This document shows, in pieces, positions 20,184 to 27,721 of a DNA stretch of 29,513 nucleotides. Source of the stretch: an uncultured Clostridia bacterium (GTDB taxonomy: Bacteria > Bacillota > Clostridia > Christensenellales > Pumilibacteraceae); contig CAKQDN010000022.1 of NCBI GenBank assembly GCA_934229275.1, forward strand, positions 1 through 29,513. Direction: 5' to 3'. The position numbers and the translations under genes are program-made. The notes under the pieces were generated by a model. The model was not told the origin of the DNA. It did no database searches and saw nothing but the letters and a program-made list of their open reading frames with translations. Each line of letters begins with the position of its first letter. Position 1 is the first letter of the stretch.

Positions 20184-20212
20184 GTGACTTTTTTCTCCGA
20201 TTGTGTTAAAAT
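20184..20212 (+). promoter_or_regulatory. Promoter of the tetR-type gene
   Basis: -35 GTGACT (20184-20189), a 17-bp spacer and -10 TAAAAT (20207-20212). Confidence 0.55.
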
Positions 20213-20241
20213 GTGTTTATAAACCTTTTCAGGAGAACACA

Positions 20242-20844
20242 ATGGCGGAAGATAAACGCATAGTCAAAACACGCGCGCTGCTGCGAGCGACGCTTCAATC
20301 GCTGATGACCGAATGTTCGTTCGAAACGATCACGGTTAAGCAAATCTGCGAAAGAGCGGACGTCAGCCGCGTTACTTTCTACTCGCATTTCCCCGATAAA
20401 TACGCGCTTCTCAACAACCTCTACTCCGATTTTCTCAACAAGTCGTTGCAGCGCTGCATCGAGAAAACGCGCCGCTCGGACTCGAAAGACGACGCAAAAG
20501 CGTACAGCGTAAATCTGTTCGTTTCGTATGCGGAAGAATGTTTTGCGCCCGGCAGACTGGAGTTTTTCCGCGCCGTGTTCGGCGAAAACGGCTACGCTCT
20601 GCACGCTTTTCGGGAGTTCGTCGGGAAAGGCACCGCCGACCTTATCGAAAAATTGCGCTCTTCGTACGAGATAGACCTGTGCGACGAGCAACTTTTTGCG
20701 CTCATTATGCAAGGTCCCATCGACTTTTTGCGCGCAACCGCGTTCTCGTCGGGACTTTCGAGCGAGTGCGTTATTTCGCTCTGCCGCGATTATTACACCG
20801 CTATTATGGACTTCGTTCTCGCGCCTCATAAGTTTTCGGAGTGA
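20242..20844 (+). CDS. TetR-family transcriptional regulator (DhaS-like C-terminus)
   Basis: The 200-residue protein has an N-terminal TetR DNA-binding domain: TRALLRATLQSLMTECSFETITVKQICERADVSRVTFYSHFPDKYALL, where VSRVTFYSHFPDK is the recognition helix and following signature. The C-terminal helices resemble the group of TetR proteins related to DhaS, whose ligands are mostly unknown. The ATG at 20242 has AGGAG eight bases upstream and is preferred over an ATG 39 bases earlier. No divergent target gene is present; the regulator may act on itself through the palindrome at 20161. Confidence 0.88.
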   Translation: MAEDKRIVKTRALLRATLQSLMTECSFETITVKQICERADVSRVTFYSHFPDKYALLNNLYSDFLNKSLQRCIEKTRRSDSKDDAKAYSVNLFVSYAEECFAPGRLEFFRAVFGENGYALHAFREFVGKGTADLIEKLRSSYEIDLCDEQLFALIMQGPIDFLRATAFSSGLSSECVISLCRDYYTAIMDFVLAPHKFSE

Positions 20845-20856
20845 TTTTTTAGTATT

Positions 20857-20892
20857 AAAACAGCCCTCTCCGTCACGGCAGGGGGCTGTTTT
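20857..20892 (+). terminator. Terminator of the tetR-type gene, built from repeat family B
   Basis: AAAACAGCCC / GGGCTGTTTT form a 10-bp stem followed by TTTATG. The loop is TCTCCGTCACGGCAGG, a family B remnant, so a mobile repeat appears to serve as the terminator here. Confidence 0.75.
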
Positions 20893-20920
20893 TATGCCGA
20901 TACATAACTCAGGCATTTTA

Positions 20921-20982
20921 ATCCCACCGGCTTCTCGCTGCGCTCGAATCCACCTCCCTTGCAGAGCAAAGGAGGCTTTAAA
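20921..20982 (-). repeat. Intergenic repeat family A, copy 5
   Basis: A full copy in reverse orientation (ATCCCACCGGCTTCTC ... GGAGGCTTTAAA), preceded by the TATGCCGATACATAA linker seen also before the copy at 2220. Confidence 0.85.
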
Positions 20983-21004
20983 AAGGTCGTTATTTTATAG
21001 TTTG

Positions 21005-21203
21005 CGGGAGGGGGAACCCCTCCCCTACAATAAGAAGTCGATAGTGCGTCTTTCTCACTTTCCCCCTAACTCAAAAGTTTTTTTGGTCGCTTTTTCTCAA
21101 AAAAGAACGTCGGTTTCCTGCCCACTCATAAACAGAAAAGCAACCTTATTATTAACAGTACACCTAACTCAAAAGTTTTTTGCTTACTTTTTTTCAAAAA
21201 AGT
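21005..21203 (+). repeat. 198-bp direct repeat, left copy
   Basis: It begins with family C (CGGGAGGGGGAACCCC, 21005-21028) and continues through TAGTGCGTC, an AGTTTTTTTGG hairpin, CCCACTCATAAACAGAAAAGC, TTATTATTAAC and a family D palindrome (21183-21206). The right copy is at 21377-21573. The inner part CAGAAAAGCAACCTTATT is a decayed form of the hairpins at 2680 and 15130. Confidence 0.8.
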
Positions 21204-21234
21204 ATGGCGGACAGTAGGTAGCGCCCTGTCCATA
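21203..21234 (+). repeat. Repeat family E, copy 4
   Basis: TATGGCGGACAGTAGG...CCCTGTCCATA, an inverted repeat with GGACAG/CTGTCC like the copies at 2303 and 2476. Confidence 0.6.
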
Positions 21235-21274
21235 CAAAAGAAGCAGCGTATTTATTTTAAAATACTCGACCTTA

Positions 21275-21335
21275 TTTAAAGGCCCCTTTTCGCAAAGGGG
21301 GCTGGCTCGTAGAGCCTGGGGGATCGAAAGCGTTG
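21275..21335 (+). repeat. Repeat family F, variant of family A
   Basis: TTTAAAGGCCCC TTTTCGCAAA GGGGGC, then TGGCTCGTAGAGCC, then TGGGGGATCG. The plan (TTTAAA, palindrome, second palindrome, GGGAT) is that of family A with different stem sequences. It lies between the two 198-bp copies. Confidence 0.65.
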
Positions 21336-21376
21336 ACTATGTATCGGCGAATGTTAAAAACCTAACTTTCGGGTTT

Positions 21377-21573
21377 CGGGAGGGGGAACCCCTCCCCTAC
21401 AATAAAAGGTCGATAGTACGTCTATCTTACTCCCCTAACTTAAAAGTTTTTTGGTTACTTTTTTACAAAAAAGAACGGCGGTTTCCTGCCCACTCATAAA
21501 CAGAAAAGCAACCTTATTATTAACAATACACCTAACTCAAAAGTTTTTTGCCCACTTTTTTTCAAAAAAGTAA
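21377..21573 (+). repeat. 198-bp direct repeat, right copy
   Basis: Nearly the same as 21005-21203, starting with family C (21377-21400). The stretch GTTTCCTGCCCACTCATA to CACCTAACTCAAAAG differs by only one or two bases between copies, so the duplication is fairly recent. Confidence 0.8.
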
Positions 21574-21606
21574 GAAATCCCTGCTCGTCAGTGAGCAGGG
21601 ATTTCT
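21573..21606 (-). terminator. Terminator of the giant lipoprotein gene
   Basis: A perfect 14-bp stem, AGAAATCCCTGCTC / GAGCAGGGATTTCT with loop GTCAGT, 41 bp past the stop codon, with T-rich sequence on either strand. It is the strongest hairpin in the window. Confidence 0.85.
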
Positions 21607-21646
21607 TTATCGAGCCTGTTTTTGCAAGCCTTATCTTTAATTGATT

Positions 21647-24600
21647 TTACGCGCCGTAGACAACGTTGCCGTTGCTGTCTTTAACGACCAGTTTGGAAAG
21701 CGACGACGTCGAAAGTTTGCCGATCGCGCTGACGCCTTCGCACTGCCAGGTAGCGTTACCGTACACTTTGCCGTCGTGGAAGAAGATAATCATTTCCTTG
21801 GCGGTTCCGTCGGCGTACTTGACGGTAAGGCGGGTAAGCTTGGTGTTGCCGCTGTTCCAGACGAACTGGTCGTTTGCCTTGTTTCCGGAATACGACGCAG
21901 CGTTTTTGATATAAACATACCAGTCGGTGCCGATAGTCGTATTGTTGGTGTTGTACGGCGTTACGATAATGCCGTTAATCTCGTCTATCATAATCGGAGT
22001 TCCGGAACTGAGTTTGTAACTGCCGTTTACATTCTTTACGATAGTTCCGCTAAACTTGCCGGACGCTTTTCCGAGTGCGTCGACGCTTGCTTTAACCGAA
22101 CCGGTTCCGATGGTACCGTTACCGCTCGTTCCGTAGATATTGTAACCCACATATTCGCCGAAATAAGGCACTGCTTCGATCCACTTGCAATAAATGGTCG
22201 TGTTTTCGTTGATTACGCCGGGCGTATACGCCTTAGTGCAAGCCTCGTCGGCAAACCAACCGTCGAATACTTTGCCGTTGGTGTAGCCGGGCTGAACGGG
22301 TTCGGCTTTGTCGCCTGCGCCGTACGCCGACTTCTCGGTTGCAAGGCCGTTACCGTACACGACGGTGAGCGTGACTTTCTTATCCCACTTAGCGTAGAAC
22401 ATTGCGTTTACGGAAGGCGCGTACTCGGTGTAGAGCGTTTTTTCGTCGCCCGAGAGATACCAGCCGCGCAGGATATACGATGCGGACGTGGGCGCAGGCA
22501 GAACGTATTTGACGTTGACGTTTCTTTGTTCGCGCGGCGTTATAGCGCTGTCGATTGCGACGCCGTTTAAGTTGTACGCGATTTCGACCATGGGCTTATT
22601 TACCGTGCAAGTCGCCGTCTTTATATCGGCGTTGATACGGTAGTACGAGCCGTCCACATACGCCTCGACGTTGTAACCCTTTCCGCTTGCGACGGAATAG
22701 GTTCCTTCCTTTCCGCCGAGCGTTATCTTGCTCACGCCGTTGAGAACGACCTTATCTTCCGTTCCTTCTACGGTGTATTCGCCTTCGAGACCGTCGGCAA
22801 GTTTAAGATTCGTGCCGTCGCTGATGTATTTAACGATTTCGTTACCGTTTTCGTCGCAGACGTACAGAGTTTCGGCAGAATATGCGACGTCGGCCTTAAC
22901 GGTTTTTGCGTCTGCGTCCTTGAACGAAACGTTGAAGTAAACCTTTTCGCCCATAACGAACGCCGTGTACGTCTTGCCGTCGTATTTATACTCGATTGCT
23001 CTTGCTTCGCCGCCGAGCCAGTAGGACGAGAGCAGCGAAGAAGTAATGTTGCCGGTTTCGAACGGATTGAGGAAGTATACTTCCTTGAACGTTGCTTTTT
23101 CGCCGGAAGTCGTAGCGATGATTATTATGCCGGACTTCTTATCGATATAGCCGGGATATTCGCTGCTGCCGACAGTCAGAACGAGCGCGCCGTCGTCCGC
23201 ATAAGACGACTGTTCTTTAATCGAAACTTCTCCTCTGAACGGATGAGCGGTGCAGGTTGCCTGACCTTCGGTGTCGATATTGACAACGGCAGAAGTCCAG
23301 GTATAAAGTGTGGATTCGCCGCTTTCGTCGTCGTTTCTGACTTCGTTTTCGGTTGCTACATAAGTATTGTTATACGCGGGAGCCTCGGTCCACTTAGCGT
23401 AAACGGTGACGTTTTCGGTAAGCGCTTTGCCGGCAACCCACTCTGTGCCTTTATCGCAGGTCGCGGTGGTGTACCAGCCGAGGAACTTCCAGCCCTTGAC
23501 GGCAGGTTTTTCAACGACGGTTTTTTCGCCTTTCGCGTATTCCTGAACGTAAGAATTGTTTTCGCCGAGCACGACGGTGAGCGTGCGTTTTTCCATCCAC
23601 AGTGCGTAAAGAGTAGTGTCTGCGGTCGGGACGATTTCGGCGTCTGCCTTAGTGATGAACATAGGATCGACGTACCATCCGCGGAACACGAATCCGTCGA
23701 TGTTTTTAAGCGAGGGGAGCGTGAGCGCGATGTTTACGTTCGCGTCCTTTTCCGCTACTTTTTCCGCGTCGCCTTTCGCGAGCGTTTTGCCGCCGATTTC
23801 GAAAGTGACTTTAACCAGGGGTTTAACAAGCGTGCAGTTGCTGCCGTCGAGCGTCAGACGTATGTACTCGGTGTTGTTCGCAAAGTACACGTCGAAGTCG
23901 TAGCCTTTTCCATCGACCTTTGCGTAAGTACCGGTCTTATCGCCGTAGGTTATGTTGCCTACTCCGTCGAGAACCACGGTTTGTTCTCCGAACGCGTACG
24001 AGCCTGCCCATTCGTCAAGAGCCTTGTTAGTCGACGAAGTGTTCCCTTTTCCGAAATTTTCGGCAGTGGTTGCAAGTCTTATAAGTACGGTGCCGTTATC
24101 GAGATCGGTTACGACCACGGTTTTGGAATTTTTAATGTCCGCGACCGCAAGTTTTTTTCCTGCGGCGTCGGTTATCGAAACGTTGGAATAGATGTGGTTT
24201 TTGTACATGAACACGTCGGTAAGTCCGTTTCTCGTGTTTACGCTAACGAACTGCGCTTCGTAGCCACCTTTTTCAGGGTCGTAAACTCCGTAAGTAGCCG
24301 CCATTTTGCCGTTCGTCTGATACTCTGCGTTACCGAATATGTACAGGTCGTTACCTATTTTGTTGTCGTTGTAAAGACCGGCGATTACTCCGCTTCTTAC
24401 GTCGAACCAGAAATAGCACTCTTTGCTGCCGTTTTTCCAGGTAACTCTGCCGCTTACGGGGTCGTAGGAAACGATAGTACCGGTTTTAAATCCGCTTATC
24501 TTTCCGTCCGAGGAAATAGTAAGCGTTTTTCCGCCGCTGTTACCGTAGCCGCCGTTCCAGATTTCGGTGCCGTTGTACGTTCCGACGTATGCGCTGAGTT

Positions 24601-27520
24601 CTTTCCAGGTTGCTTCGAGCGTTTTGCCTGCCGCGCCTTTTGCGACCGGCGTATCGAGCGGAACGTCGTTGCCTCCGATATTCCAGCCTGCGAACTGATA
24701 GTATTTAAGCGTTTCCGAGTCAAATCTGTCGTCGAGCGTGGGCAGATAGTTGCCTATTCTTACGCCTTCGGCAGCCTTGATTTCGATTTTCGTTCCGTCT
24801 GCGTCGATATAGTAGAGAATTATTTCGTTTCTCCAATCGGCGATAAGAACGAGGTCTGCGGAAACGACGGTGCCGTCCGTGAACGCCTTTCCGTCTGCCG
24901 TTTTCCAGCCGAAGAACACTTTGCCTTCCGCTTTGGGAACGAGCGCGGTGAGCGCGGTGTTTTTATTGAAGTTTGCGTTTTTATAACCTTTTTCGGTTTT
25001 TTCGAGACCTGCGAAAACGCTCTCGTCGGAAACGGTTGCTCCCGAGAGGTCGTATTCGACGGTTACCGCGGGCAATTTTGCCTGAACGGTTTTGTTTGAT
25101 TTGTCGAGCGTGTACAGTTCGTACTTGCTGCCGTCAAGAGCAGTTACGCCCAGAACGTTTTCTTCGACGAGCGCGTATTTTGCGACGAGCGTGCCGTTTT
25201 TATAAATAAGACCGGTGCCGCTGACGGCGATTTTGTCTTCGCCGAGCGTGTATTCGCCTTCGTTGCCGTCCAGTTCGGTCATATCCGAGCCGTTCCAGCC
25301 GAACGCCGCGATTTTACTGCCGTTTGCGTCCTTAACGTACACTTGAGCCGCTCCGTAGCACTCGTCCGCTGCGACGGCATTACCGTTAATATCGGTGAAA
25401 ACCGCTCCGAAATATACCGTTCCGTTATAAACGAACGCGGAAAGCGTTTTTTCTTCGCCGTCGTTATAGACGAGCGAGAGCGCGATTGCCTTATCCCAGG
25501 CGGAGGCTTTGCTCTTGTTCTCGTCGATGCCGCTTGCGTAAGGCGCGGCAACTACGGAATAGTTGTAGTCTTTATACGCGGGCTTAATCATGATTCCGGT
25601 AGCGAAATCTATGTACGCGGTGACGATGACTGCGTTTTTCTCGTCGTAGTAGTGTTCGGTGGTGACGTTTCCGTCCTCGTCGGTGATGGTTTTCGACGAT
25701 TGCGGAAGTTCTTTTATCGAAATCTTACCCGTTTGCATGTCGTAGTCGTAGAACTCGTACTTGGTGCCGACGGTGAAAGGATGCGCTTCGCCGATACCCG
25801 TGCCGTTTTTGGAAATCGCGAACGGCGTGTTGTTTTTCCAGTTGGCATCGAAAGTCGCTTTACCTCTTTTATATTCGCTTCCGAACGCGCTACTGCCGAA
25901 TGCGTTCAGCATGACGCTGACGTAACTCTTGCTTTCGTACGGGAGCGGAATACGGTCGTCGTGTTCGATGACCGTTTCGCCGTACACGGACGTATACACG
26001 TCGCGCGTGCCGTGATAGTAGTCGGGAGCGAGCGTGGTTTTGGTCCAGACTCTCGCGTTGGTAAGTTCGGGAATTACTATTTCCTGCGTGCCTTTTTCTT
26101 CTTCGGTATCGTAGTCGGCGCAGTATTCGATTGCCGTGCCGCTCGTATACAGACCGGGAGCCTTAAGCACTTCGATTTTATGTTCTCTTTCGTAGTTGTG
26201 CCCGGTTGCCTTTATCGTTATCGAGATTTCGCCGAAAGCGGACTTGTAGATATACGCGCCTTCTTTGGTGTGCGTGGGCGCGACGGTCGTAACGGTCCAG
26301 AACTCTTCGTCGGACAGCGATGGAATTACCACTTCCTTTTTGCCCTTCTCGCCTTCCGCTTCGTTTTCGTAGTCGGCGCAGTATTCGATGCCGACTCCGG
26401 TTTTGGAGAGCGTGGGCGCTTCGACCATTTCATGTCTGTGTTCGCTTTCGTAGTCGTGACCGACGGGGTCGAGCGCGAGTTCGACCGTTCCGTATACCGA
26501 CGTGTACACCGCTTTACCCTGTTTTGCGTGGTAAACGGTTCTGGTTACTTTCCATACGCTCTCGTCGGTGAGAACGGGGATTTCGATCTCGCGACTGCCC
26601 TTTACTTCGTCCGCTTCGCTTTCGTAATCGGCGCAGTATTCGATTGCGACGCCGGGAGCGTTAAGAGTGGGCATGGTTTTTACTTCGACTTTATGGTCGC
26701 TTTCGTAGTCGTGTCCGAGCGCATCCAGAACAAGCGTGACTTCGCCGTACTTGGTCGATTTGAACACGCGCGCTCCTTCTGTCGTGTGGGTGGGCAGAAC
26801 GGCTTTTTCGGTGTTCTCCGTCCATACTTCTTCGTCGGAAAGAGCGGGAACCTCGACTTCGCGGGTGCCGGCATGGTCGCCTTCGCTCGAGAAACTGTTG
26901 CAGTATTCGAGCGCGGTACCTTTTTCGGTGAGCGTGGGCGCGACGGTTATTTCGAATTTCTTACCGGAGAAAACGTGACCGGTGGGCTGAAGTTCGATGA
27001 CCACTTTGCCGTATTCGCACTTGAAAGTAGCGGTACCGGGAGTGTCGTGACCGGCTTTTTTGATAGAATAGTCTTTATCGTTGATTACGGGAAGAACGAC
27101 TTCGTTTTGTCCGCCGTCGCCGTCCTTGCAGACGAACACGGCTTTACCTTCCGTTTCGGTCGTGGGCAGAGTTATAATCTGTGCTTCCACTCCGTCGTAG
27201 TCGTGTCCGAGCGGCTTGATTTTAACCGTGACTTTACCGTATTCGCACTCGTATTCGGCGCTGCCCTCTTCGGTGTGAGTGGGCTGAACTTCGGAAAGTT
27301 TGGTCCAGAATTCGGTGTCGGAAACCGCAGGAATGGAAATTTCTTCGGTTTTCTTACCGTCGGTCGAAACGCGCTTTATGGTGCCGGCTGCGGTTTCGGT
27401 CGGGAAGTTGGTTATTACCCACTCGCCGTAAGTGACGTTTTCTTCCTTACAGCCCGACGCGAAAGCAGTGAACGCCAACAGCGCGGATGCCGCAACTATC
27501 AGTAGTTTGCTTTTTTTCAT
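21647..27520 (-). CDS. Giant repeat lipoprotein with InlB-type B repeats
   Basis: The 1957-residue protein has a lipoprotein signal peptide ending ASGC (Cys24), so it should be anchored to the outer face of the membrane. Residues about 28-525 are six related units of about 76-88 residues with GH(D/N)Y, EYCADYE, IPxLSDExxW and PTHxxEG motifs. From about 545 on, a module of roughly 400 residues occurs three times and a fourth stops at residue 1957 part-way through. Each module has a beta-rich part ending near VKDxNG, a part with LDGxGxxTYGxxxGTY, and one or two InlB B repeats (Flg_new type: FRGWYVDPMF...LYALW, FLGWYTTATC...VYAKW, FDGWFADEAC...IYCKW). B repeats occur in bacterial surface proteins and often support adhesion; the ligand is unknown. 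The ATG at 27520 has GAAGGAG nine bases upstream; earlier in-frame codons are rejected. Confidence 0.88.
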   Translation of the reverse strand: MKKSKLLIVAASALLAFTAFASGCKEENVTYGEWVITNFPTETAAGTIKRVSTDGKKTEEISIPAVSDTEFWTKLSEVQPTHTEEGSAEYECEYGKVTVKIKPLGHDYDGVEAQIITLPTTETEGKAVFVCKDGDGGQNEVVLPVINDKDYSIKKAGHDTPGTATFKCEYGKVVIELQPTGHVFSGKKFEITVAPTLTEKGTALEYCNSFSSEGDHAGTREVEVPALSDEEVWTENTEKAVLPTHTTEGARVFKSTKYGEVTLVLDALGHDYESDHKVEVKTMPTLNAPGVAIEYCADYESEADEVKGSREIEIPVLTDESVWKVTRTVYHAKQGKAVYTSVYGTVELALDPVGHDYESEHRHEMVEAPTLSKTGVGIEYCADYENEAEGEKGKKEVVIPSLSDEEFWTVTTVAPTHTKEGAYIYKSAFGEISITIKATGHNYEREHKIEVLKAPGLYTSGTAIEYCADYDTEEEKGTQEIVIPELTNARVWTKTTLAPDYYHGTRDVYTSVYGETVIEHDDRIPLPYESKSYVSVMLNAFGSSAFGSEYKRGKATFDANWKNNTPFAISKNGTGIGEAHPFTVGTKYEFYDYDMQTGKISIKELPQSSKTITDEDGNVTTEHYYDEKNAVIVTAYIDFATGIMIKPAYKDYNYSVVAAPYASGIDENKSKASAWDKAIALSLVYNDGEEKTLSAFVYNGTVYFGAVFTDINGNAVAADECYGAAQVYVKDANGSKIAAFGWNGSDMTELDGNEGEYTLGEDKIAVSGTGLIYKNGTLVAKYALVEENVLGVTALDGSKYELYTLDKSNKTVQAKLPAVTVEYDLSGATVSDESVFAGLEKTEKGYKNANFNKNTALTALVPKAEGKVFFGWKTADGKAFTDGTVVSADLVLIADWRNEIILYYIDADGTKIEIKAAEGVRIGNYLPTLDDRFDSETLKYYQFAGWNIGGNDVPLDTPVAKGAAGKTLEATWKELSAYVGTYNGTEIWNGGYGNSGGKTLTISSDGKISGFKTGTIVSYDPVSGRVTWKNGSKECYFWFDVRSGVIAGLYNDNKIGNDLYIFGNAEYQTNGKMAATYGVYDPEKGGYEAQFVSVNTRNGLTDVFMYKNHIYSNVSITDAAGKKLAVADIKNSKTVVVTDLDNGTVLIRLATTAENFGKGNTSSTNKALDEWAGSYAFGEQTVVLDGVGNITYGDKTGTYAKVDGKGYDFDVYFANNTEYIRLTLDGSNCTLVKPLVKVTFEIGGKTLAKGDAEKVAEKDANVNIALTLPSLKNIDGFVFRGWYVDPMFITKADAEIVPTADTTLYALWMEKRTLTVVLGENNSYVQEYAKGEKTVVEKPAVKGWKFLGWYTTATCDKGTEWVAGKALTENVTVYAKWTEAPAYNNTYVATENEVRNDDESGESTLYTWTSAVVNIDTEGQATCTAHPFRGEVSIKEQSSYADDGALVLTVGSSEYPGYIDKKSGIIIIATTSGEKATFKEVYFLNPFETGNITSSLLSSYWLGGEARAIEYKYDGKTYTAFVMGEKVYFNVSFKDADAKTVKADVAYSAETLYVCDENGNEIVKYISDGTNLKLADGLEGEYTVEGTEDKVVLNGVSKITLGGKEGTYSVASGKGYNVEAYVDGSYYRINADIKTATCTVNKPMVEIAYNLNGVAIDSAITPREQRNVNVKYVLPAPTSASYILRGWYLSGDEKTLYTEYAPSVNAMFYAKWDKKVTLTVVYGNGLATEKSAYGAGDKAEPVQPGYTNGKVFDGWFADEACTKAYTPGVINENTTIYCKWIEAVPYFGEYVGYNIYGTSGNGTIGTGSVKASVDALGKASGKFSGTIVKNVNGSYKLSSGTPIMIDEINGIIVTPYNTNNTTIGTDWYVYIKNAASYSGNKANDQFVWNSGNTKLTRLTVKYADGTAKEMIIFFHDGKVYGNATWQCEGVSAIGKLSTSSLSKLVVKDSNGNVVYGA

Positions 27521-27590
27521 GTGTCGTGTCTCCTTCAATAGTTTTCGTTTATAATTCGCGAAGCAGAAATTTGCCCCGTTTAATTGTAAT

Positions 27591-27619
27591 ATTATATCAT
27601 CCGACGACCGTTTAGTCAA
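27591..27619 (-). promoter_or_regulatory. Promoter of the giant lipoprotein gene
   Basis: On the minus strand there is -35 TTGACT (27614-27619), a 17-bp spacer and a perfect -10 TATAAT (27591-27596). The leader is about 65 nt. Confidence 0.8.
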
Positions 27620-27663
27620 TCGAATTGTGTCAAATTACGCAAAATCTTATATTCGGTAAATTC

Positions 27664-27706
27664 CACATTAAACCCCACAACGGAATTTGAAGCGAAATTT
27701 AATGTG
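27664..27706. terminator. Inverted repeat between the two surface-protein genes
   Basis: CACATTAAA (27664-27672) pairs with TTTAATGTG (27698-27706) across 25 bases. It lies 16 bp past the stop codon of the upstream gene. The long loop and lack of a T-run make it a poor terminator; it could also be a protein-binding site. Confidence 0.35.
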
Positions 27707-27721
27707 AGAATTCACGAAATC

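Noticed and set aside
20203..20241. ATG 39 bases before the chosen tetR-type start
   Set aside because: It overlaps the -10 box and has no ribosome binding site; AGGAG stands before 20242.
25343..27505. Long plus-strand open frame of 720 codons opposite the giant lipoprotein gene
   Set aside because: It mirrors the codon pattern of the real minus-strand gene, has no ribosome binding site or recognisable domain, and its Phe/Val/Arg-rich composition is typical of antisense shadows. The same applies to 23243-25099, 2754-4214 and 8071-9117.
27521..27619. Earlier in-frame start for the giant lipoprotein
   Set aside because: It would place the signal peptide 33 residues inside the protein and would start within the promoter; the ATG at 27520 has GAAGGAG.
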